Below the pieces are notes generated by a model, which did no database searches, was not told the DNA's origin, and saw only the letters and a list, made by a program, of their open reading frames with translations. From Gemmatimonadota bacterium (lineage in GTDB: Bacteria > Gemmatimonadota > Gemmatimonadetes > Gemmatimonadales > GWC2-71-9), in the NCBI GenBank assembly GCA_025361465.1, contig JANYAG010000025.1:1-64000 (forward strand): a stretch of 64,000 nt of DNA, read 5' to 3'. Positions 14,453-22,854 of the stretch are shown here, one piece after another. The position numbers and the translations under genes are program-made. How positions within the stretch are numbered: the first letter of the stretch is position 1; every line of letters starts with the position of its first letter.

Positions 14453-16378
14453 ATGATTCGCCCGACCCTCCTCGCGCTCTCGCTCTCACTCGCCGTTGTC
14501 GTTCCGCTCTCCGCCCAACAGAAGAAGCCGGTCGCCAAGCCGGCCGCGGCGGCAGCGAAGACCGTCTGGCCCGACGAGGGCCCGCTCAAGTGGGCGCCAC
14601 GACCGACCGAGACGGCGATCACCGCCAATGACCTCCGGACGCGACTCTACCAGATCTCCGACGACTCGATGCAGGGTCGCCGGATCGGAGAACTTGGCAA
14701 CTACAAGACCACCACCTACATCGCCGCCGAGTTCAAGCGGATGGGGCTCAAGCCAGCGGGCGACAGCGGCACCTGGTTCCAGAATCTTCCCTACGGCTTC
14801 ACCAGCTTCGACGCAGCGGCCAGGTTGACGGTGGGCGGTGTCCCGCTCACGGCAAAGCGCGACTGGATTCCCACCGTGCCCACCGTGGCGAACGGCGCCG
14901 GAGCGAAGATCGAGCTCCCCAGTACGCCAACCGTGTTTGCTGGTCGGATGGGTGACACCGCCGTGGTGCTTGATCCTGCCCTCTTCCGCGGAAAAGTGGC
15001 GGTGTTCATCGCGCCGGCGAGTGCCGGTGGCGGAGCCGGTCGCGGTGCTGGCGGCGGGTCGGCTACGGTTTGTGCGCCGGACCAGGGGTGGCCGAACCAG
15101 CGCGGTGCGGCGTTCGCACTCACACCAGTGGTTCCTGCTGCCGGCCGCGGCGCCGCCGCGCCGGCGGCCGGGGCAGGTGGGCGCGGGGCAGGTGGGCGCG
15201 CTGGCGGTGGCGGGCGGGGTGGTGCCGCCGCAGCGCGCGACCCGCGACCGGCGACCCTTGGCCTCGCCGGCCTGCTGCTCTCCCAGGAAACGATCAGCCC
15301 GGCAGCCGTCAGCGCGGCATTCGGCCAGGGCCGCGGCAGCATGCGCCCCCTCACAGCGCTGAGCGCGACAGGCATCGCTGCAGCCACCATCACCACCGAG
15401 ACGGCCGTCAGGCTCTTCGGCAAGCCACTGGATCAGCTCACGATCGGAACCCAGGGACAACCGGTGTCAGCCAGCTGGAACTTCGCCTGGCGAATGTCGC
15501 CGACGCCGGGACGCAACGTGATCGCCCTCTTGCCCGGCTCTGATCCGGCGCGTGCGACGGAGTACGTCCTGGTTGGCGCGCACAACGACCACAACGGCGT
15601 GAACGCCACCGCAGTGGACCACGACTCGTTGCGGGCCTGGAACACCGTCATGCGTCCCGACGGCGCCAACGCCAGTGTGAATTGCCGGCCCAATGAAGTA
15701 CAGCAACACCTGATTGATTCGTTGATTGCCCGCGCTCGCACTATTCGCCCGCCGCGCCGCGACTCGATCATGAACGGCGCCGACGACGACGGCTCTGGCA
15801 CCGCAGTGCTCCTGGAGATCGCCGAACAGTTCGCCAAGGAACATCCGGCGCGCTCGATCATCTTCATCTCGCACCAGGGCGAAGAGGCCGGCATGCTCGG
15901 CTCGGGATGGTTCACCGAGCATCCGACCGTTCCGCTCGATTCGGTGGTTGCAGCACACAACATGGACATGGTGGGCAAGGGCCGAGTGATCGACGTGGCA
16001 ATGGGGGGACCGAATTCGGTGCAGACTCTCGGCGCCCGCCGCCTCGCGTCGCAGTTTGGCGACATCATCGATTCGGTCAACGCGATTGCCAAGGAGCCAA
16101 TGGCCATTGATCGGACCTGGGACGTCTTCGCCAATCCGCTGAATCGATTCTGTCGCAGCGACCAGGTGAATTACGTCGCCCACAACGTCCCGGTCACCTA
16201 CTTCTCGACCGGCTATTCCCGCGACTACCACCAAGCGACCGATGAACCGCAATACATCGACTACGATCACGCTGCACGCCTGGGGCGTTTCGTCCACAAC
16301 GTCATGACGGCGGTTGCCGACCGGAAGGACCGGCCGAAGATCGACGGGCCGGACTTGAGCTACCCGCAGTGCCGATAG
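14453..16378 (+). CDS. Secreted M28-family zinc aminopeptidase
   Basis: A 641-aa protein with a signal peptide (LLALSLSLAVVVPLSAQ). A PA-like domain precedes the M28 metallopeptidase domain. Likely zinc ligands and catalytic residues: AHNDHNG near 380, GADDDGSGTA near 444, HQGEEAG near 473, HNMDMVG near 503 and DYHQATDE near 592. The PA-like part carries a Gly/Ala/Arg-rich insert at about residues 193-266, encoded by slippage-prone GC repeats (a 15-base unit twice at about 15170-15199). It probably trims peptides outside the cytoplasm. The ATG at 14453 is chosen because the signal peptide begins there. Confidence 0.88.
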   Translation: MIRPTLLALSLSLAVVVPLSAQQKKPVAKPAAAAAKTVWPDEGPLKWAPRPTETAITANDLRTRLYQISDDSMQGRRIGELGNYKTTTYIAAEFKRMGLKPAGDSGTWFQNLPYGFTSFDAAARLTVGGVPLTAKRDWIPTVPTVANGAGAKIELPSTPTVFAGRMGDTAVVLDPALFRGKVAVFIAPASAGGGAGRGAGGGSATVCAPDQGWPNQRGAAFALTPVVPAAGRGAAAPAAGAGGRGAGGRAGGGGRGGAAAARDPRPATLGLAGLLLSQETISPAAVSAAFGQGRGSMRPLTALSATGIAAATITTETAVRLFGKPLDQLTIGTQGQPVSASWNFAWRMSPTPGRNVIALLPGSDPARATEYVLVGAHNDHNGVNATAVDHDSLRAWNTVMRPDGANASVNCRPNEVQQHLIDSLIARARTIRPPRRDSIMNGADDDGSGTAVLLEIAEQFAKEHPARSIIFISHQGEEAGMLGSGWFTEHPTVPLDSVVAAHNMDMVGKGRVIDVAMGGPNSVQTLGARRLASQFGDIIDSVNAIAKEPMAIDRTWDVFANPLNRFCRSDQVNYVAHNVPVTYFSTGYSRDYHQATDEPQYIDYDHAARLGRFVHNVMTAVADRKDRPKIDGPDLSYPQCR

Positions 16379-16406
16379 GCGCACGGAGCTGAATACCGAA
16401 CGACCG

Positions 16407-16486
16407 TCATTCTGAGCGCAGCGAAGAATTTGCGTGGCGGCCGTTCGCCGAAGTTCGACCACGCATACCCTTCGCTACGCTCAAGG
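16407..16486. repeat. Interspersed repeat copy 4, degenerate hairpin form
   Basis: CATTCTGAGCGCAGCGAAGA on the left and CCCTTCGCTACGCTCAAGGA on the right. TGCGTGG and CCACGCA pair inside. It lies between the convergent M28 peptidase and mtgA genes, as copy 2 also lies between convergent genes. Confidence 0.75.
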
Positions 16487-16511
16487 AGACCCGCCTTCCT
16501 GTCGCCTCGTC

Positions 16512-17339
16512 TCAACCACCACCGCTCACGGAATCCACCCCCGCCACCACTCCGGTGTCGATGGGCACCACCACCGGGTGCCCCATGAGCCGCTGGAAGA
16601 TCAGGTCCTTCCGCCAGTTCATTCTGCCTGGGCGGTAGTTCGGATTACTACTACGCGGAAATGGTAGTAATCCGGCAAGCGTCGCCGCGTGTTCCGCCGA
16701 AAGCTGCCTGGCCCCGGTCCCGAAATAGACCCGACTGGCCGCTTCCGCTCCCCAGACCTCACTCCCCATTTCCGCCGTGTTGAGATAGAGCTCGAGAATC
16801 CTCTCTTTCGGTAGCCAGAGCTCGAGCCGCCAGCCCGTGACCGCCTCTTTCACCTTTCGGAGCGGATTTCGCGATGGCGAGAGGTAGAGGTTCTTGGCCA
16901 GTTGCTGGGTGATGGTGCTGGCCCCGCGAGCCCTCTTCGTGCCGCCAACTGTTCGACGTGCTGCGCGCCAGAGTTCGCCGCGGTCCCGGGCACTGCCCCA
17001 GGAGAAGGAATCTCGCGGAAAGCCCATCGCGTGGCGCACTTCGACCCAGTCGAACACCCCGTGATCGTAGAAACGATTGTCCTCGCCGATCAGGATGGCC
17101 TTCTTGAGGACCGGTGCGATCTGGGCGAGCGGAACGGGCTGGTATTTCCGCTTGGCCGCCGCCACCGGATCAGCGTGGCGCCGCATGGCCATGAACGCCG
17201 TCTCCCGCGGGAAATAGAAGCGATACCAGAGCGGAGGTGGCCAGACGGCGAAGAGCCACAGCACGAACAGCCCCGCAGCCAGGAGGACGCCGAGGAAAAG
17301 CGTCCGACCGAGGGAGCGCTTCCTAGGGGGCGATATCAC
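16512..17339 (-). CDS. mtgA: Monofunctional peptidoglycan glycosyltransferase
   Basis: A 275-aa GT51 enzyme with one N-terminal membrane helix (LFLGVLLAAGLFVLWLFAVW). Family motifs in order are GEDNRFYDHGVFD with the catalytic Glu, GASTITQQLAKNLYL, and KERILELYLNTAEMG. There is no transpeptidase domain, so it only polymerises lipid II glycan strands at the outer face of the inner membrane. An insert of about 20 residues (FPRDSFSWGSARDRGELWRA) lies between the first two motifs. The GTG at 17339 is the start. Confidence 0.93.
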   Translation of the reverse strand: MISPPRKRSLGRTLFLGVLLAAGLFVLWLFAVWPPPLWYRFYFPRETAFMAMRRHADPVAAAKRKYQPVPLAQIAPVLKKAILIGEDNRFYDHGVFDWVEVRHAMGFPRDSFSWGSARDRGELWRAARRTVGGTKRARGASTITQQLAKNLYLSPSRNPLRKVKEAVTGWRLELWLPKERILELYLNTAEMGSEVWGAEAASRVYFGTGARQLSAEHAATLAGLLPFPRSSNPNYRPGRMNWRKDLIFQRLMGHPVVVPIDTGVVAGVDSVSGGG

Positions 17340-17555
17340 GGAAACTGACTCGGCTTCGAATAAGGCGGACAGTTGGCACCAGTTGATGCGATGACGGAAC
17401 GCTGATCAGGACGTTCATCGAGTCCGCCCTGGTGACCAGCCGAATTTGACCGTTCCTTGACAGGTAGTACATGTAACTACGACTACAATGCCCTGTCATG
17501 GTCATCGCCGCCCCTGCTCCAGCTCCCTTGCCAGACTGCTCCAGGTTGCCCGCAA
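17340..17555. promoter_or_regulatory. Non-coding gap upstream of mtgA with a dyad
   Basis: This 216-base stretch is upstream of mtgA and downstream of the secreted-protein gene. GTAGTACATGTAACTAC (17464-17480) is a near-perfect dyad around ACATGT and could be an operator. TTGACA at 17458 faces the plus strand, where no gene follows. I see no gene here. Confidence 0.3.
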
Positions 17556-17584
17556 CCCGCCGCCGGTCTGCAACCGACGGCGGG
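17556..17584 (-). terminator. Hairpin downstream of the 17609-18370 gene
   Basis: CCCGCCGCCGGT and ACCGACGGCGGG form a 12-bp stem with one mismatch and a short loop, 24 bases past the stop codon of the minus-strand gene. There is no strong T-run, as is common in very GC-rich genomes. Confidence 0.55.
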
Positions 17585-17608
17585 ACAGGTCCGAATCATT
17601 CCGTGGCC

Positions 17609-18370
17609 CTAGTTGAGCAGTGTCAGCGTCAGGCTCGAGATCGCGGTGACAGGAATCGGCTCCGGAGCAGCGGCGACCGTCACCAGCAAGGCTTGCTGGG
17701 ACGAGAGCGTCGCCCGGCGCGATGGACCACCGGCGGGAGAGGTGACGGTCAGCTTGCTCGTGCTGGTACCGGAGATCTGCTGCTCCCCACCCTCCATGCT
17801 CACCTTTCCGTTGCCGCTGCCTTCCACCGTGATGGCGTCACCCTCGGCCCCGGTCACCTTCCAGTCCGTCACGACCGTCGTGTTCTGGGTCGCGCCGGTC
17901 GCTGCCTTGTTGCTGGAATTGGTGGTGTCCACCCAGCCGTTGCCTGCCTTCATCCCGCCGCGGGTGCCGGCGAACAGCAGTGACAGGGTCTGCCGTGCCA
18001 AACCGGTGGCCTGGGTCTCGATGGAGAGCTTGGCGTTGTCCTTGACCTTGCCATCGACGACGTAGGCGTGGATGGTCGCCCCCTTCGCTGAATCCGCCGC
18101 CGCCTGATTGAACGCCATCTGCATCTGGCCGGTGGCCTCGAACATCATCGAATCGATCACGACGTGGGCGAGCTTGCCGCCCGTGGTGTCCATCATCGTC
18201 AGGCTGATAAAGATCTTGGCCGTGAGTTCGGTAACCTGTGGTGGTTGACCGAAGGCGGTCAGGTCAACTTCCTGGCGCGACTTCGCGTCGATACGGTAGT
18301 GCAACGGCGCAGCCGGAACGACCGGCTTGACTGGGCCGAGGCCCGCCAGCGCAATGAGAACTGCCAGCAT
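17609..18370 (-). CDS. Secreted protein of unknown function
   Basis: A 253-aa protein starting with a short hydrophobic signal (MLAVLIALAGLG), then mostly beta-strand-like sequence rich in Thr, Gly and Ala. Notable segments are HYRIDAKSRQEVDLTAFGQ at the mature N-terminus, HVVIDSMMFEATG in the middle and VTAISSLTLTLL at the end. I recognise no catalytic motif. The ATG at 18370 is preceded by GGAG at a suitable distance; in-frame codons upstream would run toward rnpB and lack a signal peptide. It lies downstream of rnpB on the same strand. Confidence 0.65.
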   Translation of the reverse strand: MLAVLIALAGLGPVKPVVPAAPLHYRIDAKSRQEVDLTAFGQPPQVTELTAKIFISLTMMDTTGGKLAHVVIDSMMFEATGQMQMAFNQAAADSAKGATIHAYVVDGKVKDNAKLSIETQATGLARQTLSLLFAGTRGGMKAGNGWVDTTNSSNKAATGATQNTTVVTDWKVTGAEGDAITVEGSGNGKVSMEGGEQQISGTSTSKLTVTSPAGGPSRRATLSSQQALLVTVAAAPEPIPVTAISSLTLTLLN

Positions 18371-18529
18371 TCCTGGTCTCTCCGAGTGGACGCGCCCGCA
18401 CGGACGCGTGGGATGATCACGACGGCCCAGAGCCTTTCCGGGCCGCATACCGCCCTTCCTTTCCCTTCCGAAACTAGCCGCGGGGGCCGTACGGGGCATC
18501 TGGGGCGTTTGTGTCGGTGGGAAGCGCAC

Positions 18530-18563
18530 GGCGCCCCACGCCGTGTTCATGGCATGGGGCGCC
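18530..18563 (-). terminator. rnpB terminator hairpin
   Basis: GGCGCCCCA and TGGGGCGCC form a perfect 9-bp stem directly adjoining the 3' end of the RNase P RNA. The loop is 16 bases. Confidence 0.65.
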
Positions 18564-18927
18564 CGGGTCAGACCGTAAGCCGAGTTCTGTTTCCCTCACG
18601 GGAGATGATCATCTGTCTGGGACAGTCGTCGCCGACTGCCTCGAGCAGCCTACCCGCGGCTCAAACGGTGCGGGCCGCACCTTGCCGCCTATTTGGCCTT
18701 GCTCCGACCGGGGGTTACCGTGCCCCCACGCTTACACGAGGGGCGGTGGGCTCTTACCCCACCGTTTCACCCTTACCTGTACCCTTTCGGGCCATCGGCG
18801 GTCTACTCTCTGTTGCCCTGTCCGTCACCTTGCGGTGCCCAGGCGTTACCTGGCGATCTGCCCTGTGGAGCTCGGACTTTCCTCGACCCCTCGTTGCCTC
18901 GGGGCCGCGATCATCGCGTCCAACCCG
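18564..18927 (-). ncRNA. rnpB: RNase P RNA, bacterial type A
   Basis: Catalytic RNA of RNase P, read on the minus strand. Conserved blocks are GAGGAAAGTCCGAGCTCC near the 5' end, ACAGAGAGTAGACCGC and AAGGGTGAAACGGTGGGGTA inside, and ACAGAACTCGGCTTACGGTC near the 3' end. The ends are set by helix P1: CGGGTTGGAC (5') pairs fully, with G-U pairs, with GTCTGACCCG (3'). The length of about 364 nt is normal for type A. The exact ends could be off by a few bases. Confidence 0.95.
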
Positions 18928-19059
18928 TCCCCGAACATAGCCCCGTTCCCCGCGGTGCGTCATGCGGTGCCGACGAGGCGACATCGGGAAGCCCTGGGGG
19001 TTGAGGAGCGGTTGAACCGTCGCTGCCATCGTCCCAGGACCCTTAACCGAGGTCCCCCG

Positions 19060-19899
19060 ATGTCGCATTCGACGACCCCTATCATTGCCGCCGTCCTCGA
19101 ACCGACCGAGCGGAGCCGAGTCGAAGCGGCCGGGAGCGGGCGATTCTCCCTTGTTCACCGGGAATCGATTCGCGAGGCCATCCGGGTGGTGCGCGAACGG
19201 CCGGTTGACGCGATGCTGGTCTCGGTGCGCCGTTGTGCCGCCGACGCCCCTGCCCTGCTCGAGCAATTCGTCCGCGCCTTTCCGAGGGTGCCGACGGTGG
19301 CGCTGGTCACCTCGCGTGAGCCCGGCGACGCCGAAGCGCTCTTGCGACTCGGCGCCACCGGCGTGCGGCAGGTGGTCGATGCGACCGATGCCAACGGCTG
19401 GCGGCGACTGCGCGAAGTGCTAGGCGCCCCTCCCGTCGAACGCGCTCAGGCAATCCTCGGACCGGTGCTCGATACCATCGGCACGATGTCACCCGGCGCG
19501 CAGCGATTCTGGGAAGAACTGGTGCGGACCGCACCCGAAACCACCACGATTCGCCAACTGGCGCAGCGACTCGCCACGACACCATCCACTTTCGTCTCGC
19601 GATTTGTCCGCGCCGGATTGCCGAGCCCGAAAGACCATCTCGTGGCCGTCCGGCTCTGTCATGCGGCCAAGCTCTTTGACGAGGGAGATTTCAACGTGGC
19701 CGACGTGGCCTATCGGTTGGAGTACGCCTCACCACAATCGTTTGGGCGGCACCTGCGCGTGGTGCTTGGGATCACGCCGAGCGAGTTCCGGGCGCGCTTT
19801 CCGTTCGCCATGGTTCTCGATCGCTTTCTTGATCGTTTCGTACGGCCACATGTCGTGTTGTGGCGGACATTCCGTCCGCTGGCGCCGGGAAGGGGATGA
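19060..19899 (+). CDS. AraC-type transcription regulator with a receiver-like N-terminal domain
   Basis: A 279-aa protein. The C-terminal 100 residues form an AraC/XylS double helix-turn-helix: ATTPSTFVSRFVRAGLPSPK, then VADVAYRLEYASPQSFGRHL and TPSEFRARF. The N-terminal 120 residues look like a response-regulator receiver fold (VPTVALVTSREPGDAEALLRLGATG). Where the phosphorylated Asp should sit the sequence reads DAMLVSVRR, so it is probably not phosphorylated. The ATG at 19060 is chosen because the frame further upstream runs over rnpB. Targets are unknown. Confidence 0.8.
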   Translation: MSHSTTPIIAAVLEPTERSRVEAAGSGRFSLVHRESIREAIRVVRERPVDAMLVSVRRCAADAPALLEQFVRAFPRVPTVALVTSREPGDAEALLRLGATGVRQVVDATDANGWRRLREVLGAPPVERAQAILGPVLDTIGTMSPGAQRFWEELVRTAPETTTIRQLAQRLATTPSTFVSRFVRAGLPSPKDHLVAVRLCHAAKLFDEGDFNVADVAYRLEYASPQSFGRHLRVVLGITPSEFRARFPFAMVLDRFLDRFVRPHVVLWRTFRPLAPGRG

Positions 19900-19914
19900 G
19901 CAGCGAGAAGCGAA

Positions 19915-20466
19915 CTACGATCGCAGTGCTGAGGCCTTCACCAGTGTGACCACCGGTACTCCTGTCGCCTCGATCGCCGCCCGGCCACCGGCTTCGCGAT
20001 CAACTACTGCCAGCACGCCGAGCACGGTGCCGCCCTCGGCGCGCACCGCAGCGATCGCCTGGAGCGCCGAACCCCCCGAGGTGATCACGTCCTCGATCAC
20101 CACCACGGCGTCACCGGCGGCGAAGTTCCCTTCAATGCGCCGACCCGTCCCGTGCTGCTTGGCTTCCTTGCGCACCGAAAAGGCGTCGATGGGGTCCATG
20201 TGTTGCGTGGCACTGGCCGCGGCAATCGCATATGCCACGGGGTCGGCGCCCATCGTGAGTCCCCCGACGCTGCGCGGAACCCAGCGCGCCGCACGAATCG
20301 CCTCGAGGCCGAGGCGGCCGATCAGCAACTGACCCTGGGCGGACATGGTGGTGCGACGGCAGTCGATGTACCAGTCGGATGTGGCGCCGGAGGCCAGCGT
20401 GAAGTCGCCGAATTCGACCGAGCGCTGGCGCAGCAGCCCGACGAGCGCGTCATGCCCCGAGAGCAC
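19915..20466 (-). CDS. pyrE: Orotate phosphoribosyltransferase
   Basis: A 183-aa type I phosphoribosyltransferase. The N-terminal FTLASGATSDWYIDCR is typical of PyrE, and the PRPP-binding loop reads VVVIEDVITSGGSALQAI. It converts orotate and PRPP to OMP in pyrimidine synthesis. The GTG at 20466 lies 2 bases after the stop of the kinase gene, so the two are one transcription unit. The kinase and pyrE have no known pathway link. Confidence 0.93.
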   Translation of the reverse strand: MLSGHDALVGLLRQRSVEFGDFTLASGATSDWYIDCRRTTMSAQGQLLIGRLGLEAIRAARWVPRSVGGLTMGADPVAYAIAAASATQHMDPIDAFSVRKEAKQHGTGRRIEGNFAAGDAVVVIEDVITSGGSALQAIAAVRAEGGTVLGVLAVVDREAGGRAAIEATGVPVVTLVKASALRS

Positions 20467-20468
20467 GG

Positions 20469-21374
20469 CTAGCTACGCTTGAAGATCGAGGAGAAGAAGC
20501 CCGGCTTCTCCGGCTCGGCAGCGGTTGCTGCCTCGGAGAACGCAATCGTGAAGTCCTGCACCGTCTTCCAGCGCTTGCCAAGGTCGCGTGCCAGCCCCTT
20601 CATCACCACCTCTTCCAGCCGGGGCGAGAACTTGGTGCCTCGGTCCGCCTGATTGAGCATGATCGGGTCCTGAGTCAGCAACTGCTGAAACAGCTCGCGG
20701 GGATTCTTCCCCGGGAAGGGAGTGACCTCCGTGAGCAACTGGTAGGCGATCACGGCCAGCGAGTAGACGTCAGCCTGTTCACCGACCAGTTCGCCGGACA
20801 GCGCCTCAGGGGCGACATACTGGAGCGTGCCGACAAAGAACCCTGCCCGCGTCAACCGCTCTTCGGCCGGCAGTTCGGCATCGCGGGCGATGCCGAAATC
20901 GAGCAGTCGCGCCGTCTGGGTTGTGGGGTCGTACATGATGTTGGCGGGCTTCAGGTCGCGATGGATGATGCCCTTGCTGTGTGCTTCCTGAAGGGCGGCA
21001 CCGATCTGCTGGACGATGTTTGCCGCGACCGGCGGGGTGAGTTTCCCGGCCTTGGCGATGAAGGTCTCCAGCGGTTCACCGTCGGCCCACTCCAGCGCCA
21101 GGTACTGCACCCCGTCAGCCTCACCGAACTCGAAGGTGCGCACGACATTAGGGTGGATCACCCGGGCGCCGAATTCGGCTTCCCGGAGAAACCGCTTGAT
21201 GGCCACCGGGTCGGTGGCGAGGCGTGGCCGGAGCACCTTCAGCGCGACCTTTCCGCGTCCTGAGTGCTCAGCGAGATACACTTGGGCGGTGCCACCTTCG
21301 CCCACCGCCCGCCGAATGATGTAGCCGGCGACGGTCTGTCCAATCAGGGAATCTTGTGCCATGGGGTATGGCAT
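20469..21374 (-). CDS. Serine/threonine protein kinase
   Basis: A 301-aa Hanks-type kinase. The glycine loop is VGEGGTAQVYLAEH and the ATP Lys lies in VALKVLRP. The catalytic loop is HRDLKPANIM, DFG lies in LLDFGIARD, and APE in GTLQYVAPEAL. The kinase domain spans about residues 10-275 and is followed by a 20-residue tail. There is no membrane helix and no PASTA or other sensor domain, so it is cytosolic. The ATG at 21374 has GGGA 7 bases upstream; an internal Met at residue 5 is the alternative. It is divergent from the GWxTD gene. Confidence 0.92.
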   Translation of the reverse strand: MPYPMAQDSLIGQTVAGYIIRRAVGEGGTAQVYLAEHSGRGKVALKVLRPRLATDPVAIKRFLREAEFGARVIHPNVVRTFEFGEADGVQYLALEWADGEPLETFIAKAGKLTPPVAANIVQQIGAALQEAHSKGIIHRDLKPANIMYDPTTQTARLLDFGIARDAELPAEERLTRAGFFVGTLQYVAPEALSGELVGEQADVYSLAVIAYQLLTEVTPFPGKNPRELFQQLLTQDPIMLNQADRGTKFSPRLEEVVMKGLARDLGKRWKTVQDFTIAFSEAATAAEPEKPGFFSSIFKRS

Positions 21375-21473
21375 AAGGTATCCCACGTGACGGTGGGGCG
21401 GCAAGCGCAGCCGACCGTCGGGACCGGGGTCGGCATATCGAAGGGGCCTTGTTCGTCATATAGTTTAGAAACG
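21375..21473. promoter_or_regulatory. Divergent promoter region, kinase / GWxTD lipoprotein
   Basis: A 99-base gap. On the plus strand TATAGT at 21459-21464 is a good -10 hexamer only 9 bases before the ATG at 21474, so the lipoprotein transcript would have almost no leader. No good -35 is visible. Confidence 0.4.
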
Positions 21474-22844
21474 ATGCGTCCACTCCTTCATCTCTCCCGC
21501 CGCACCCTGATGGTGTCGTCCGGCGTCCTCCTGATCCTGGCGGGATGTGGCAGCTGGCAGCGGGTAGGCACCTCCACCACGGTCACACCAGAAACCCAGC
21601 TGCTTGGGCTGCTCGACGCCGATGCCACCTATGGTCGGCTGGGGCACCTCGTTGCCACGGGACAACTCAGCTATGTCGGCAGTGTCGCCTTCGTTCCGGG
21701 GGCGGGTGATTCGACCCGGGCCCTGATCGGGCTTTCGTTGGCCAACCGTGAATTCGCCTTCCAGCGCGACGGTCAGGGTTTTGGCGCCCGGTATCGCGTC
21801 GACTACCAGTTCGACCAGCCGGGGTCGCCACCCAAGGTGGTGGGCCACGACCAGCCCATCAGGGTGGCCACCTTCCAGGAGACGCTTCGCAGCGACGAGA
21901 GCATCCTGCTCCAGGAACAGGTCACCCTCGCTCCCGGCGACTATACCGTCACGGTGAAGGTCCGGGACCTGTCGAATGGCCAGCTCGGCACCGCGACCCG
22001 GAAGTTCACGGTCCCGGCCTTCCGCGCCGGGAGCTTCACCGCTCCGGTGCTTGCCTACCAAGTCAGGGCGCGCGGAGCCCGCACCGATTCCCTCTCAATC
22101 GTCATGAACCCTCGGGGGACCGTGGCCTACGGCGGTGACACCCTGTTGGTCTATTTCGAGGGGGTTGGCTACAAGGCACCTGCGACGATCCCGTTGCAGG
22201 TCCGGGATGACCGCGACAGTCTCGTCTTCCAAACCCAGGTGCACTTCTCCGGAACGCGCGAGGTGGAGAGCCAGTACATCCGGCTTGCCCCGGACTCGGT
22301 TCCTCTTGGCCAGCTCGAGTTCATCCTCGGCGACACGACGACCGGCACCCGGAGAACTTCCGCCCTGGTCTCGTTCTCCTCGGCGTGGGTGGTGACCAAC
22401 TTCGACGACCTGATTTCCCTGCTGCGGTATTTCGGGGCGGACAACAAGTTGTCGCGGATCCAGAAGGCGAAGTCCACCGATCGGGGCGAGCTGTGGAAGC
22501 AGTTCTATCATGACACCGACCCGATCCCGACCACGCCGAACAACGAGGCCCTCGAGCTGTATTTCGCCCGCGTGGCGATCGCCAACCAGCGCTACCGGAC
22601 CGAAGGCGGACCCGGCTGGCGCACCGATCGCGGCGAGGTCTACATCGTCCTCGGTGATCCAGACGAAATCTACGACGCGTCACCGACGCTCCAGTACGCC
22701 GGACGGTACTATCAGTGGAACTACACCGAATACCGGATTGTGCTCCTGTTCCAGGATCAGACCGGCTTTGGGAGATTCCGCCTGACCCCCGCCTCCCGCT
22801 CCGATTTCGAGCGAGTCAAGGCGCGTGTCCAGCCCGCGCGGTGA
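21474..22844 (+). CDS. GWxTD-domain lipoprotein
   Basis: A 456-aa lipoprotein. The signal peptide ends with the lipobox LAGC at about residue 25. The beta-rich middle has two similar halves. The C-terminal domain carries the hallmark GPGWRTDRGEVYIVLGDPDE (GWxTDRG...GxPDE) and then YYQWNYTEYRIVLLFQDQTG. GWxTD proteins are found mainly in Bacteroidota, Acidobacteriota, Gemmatimonadota and relatives; their function is unknown. The ATG at 21474 is chosen for the signal peptide. polA follows 10 bases after the stop. Confidence 0.88.
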   Translation: MRPLLHLSRRTLMVSSGVLLILAGCGSWQRVGTSTTVTPETQLLGLLDADATYGRLGHLVATGQLSYVGSVAFVPGAGDSTRALIGLSLANREFAFQRDGQGFGARYRVDYQFDQPGSPPKVVGHDQPIRVATFQETLRSDESILLQEQVTLAPGDYTVTVKVRDLSNGQLGTATRKFTVPAFRAGSFTAPVLAYQVRARGARTDSLSIVMNPRGTVAYGGDTLLVYFEGVGYKAPATIPLQVRDDRDSLVFQTQVHFSGTREVESQYIRLAPDSVPLGQLEFILGDTTTGTRRTSALVSFSSAWVVTNFDDLISLLRYFGADNKLSRIQKAKSTDRGELWKQFYHDTDPIPTTPNNEALELYFARVAIANQRYRTEGGPGWRTDRGEVYIVLGDPDEIYDASPTLQYAGRYYQWNYTEYRIVLLFQDQTGFGRFRLTPASRSDFERVKARVQPAR

Positions 22845-22854
22845 CTGTCACCTG

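Noticed and set aside
17458..17488. TTGACA with TACAAT as a plus-strand promoter
   Set aside because: The spacer is 21 bases and no plus-strand gene follows.
18511..19059. In-frame upstream extension of the AraC regulator
   Set aside because: It would translate across the antisense of rnpB; the ATG at 19060 gives a complete protein.
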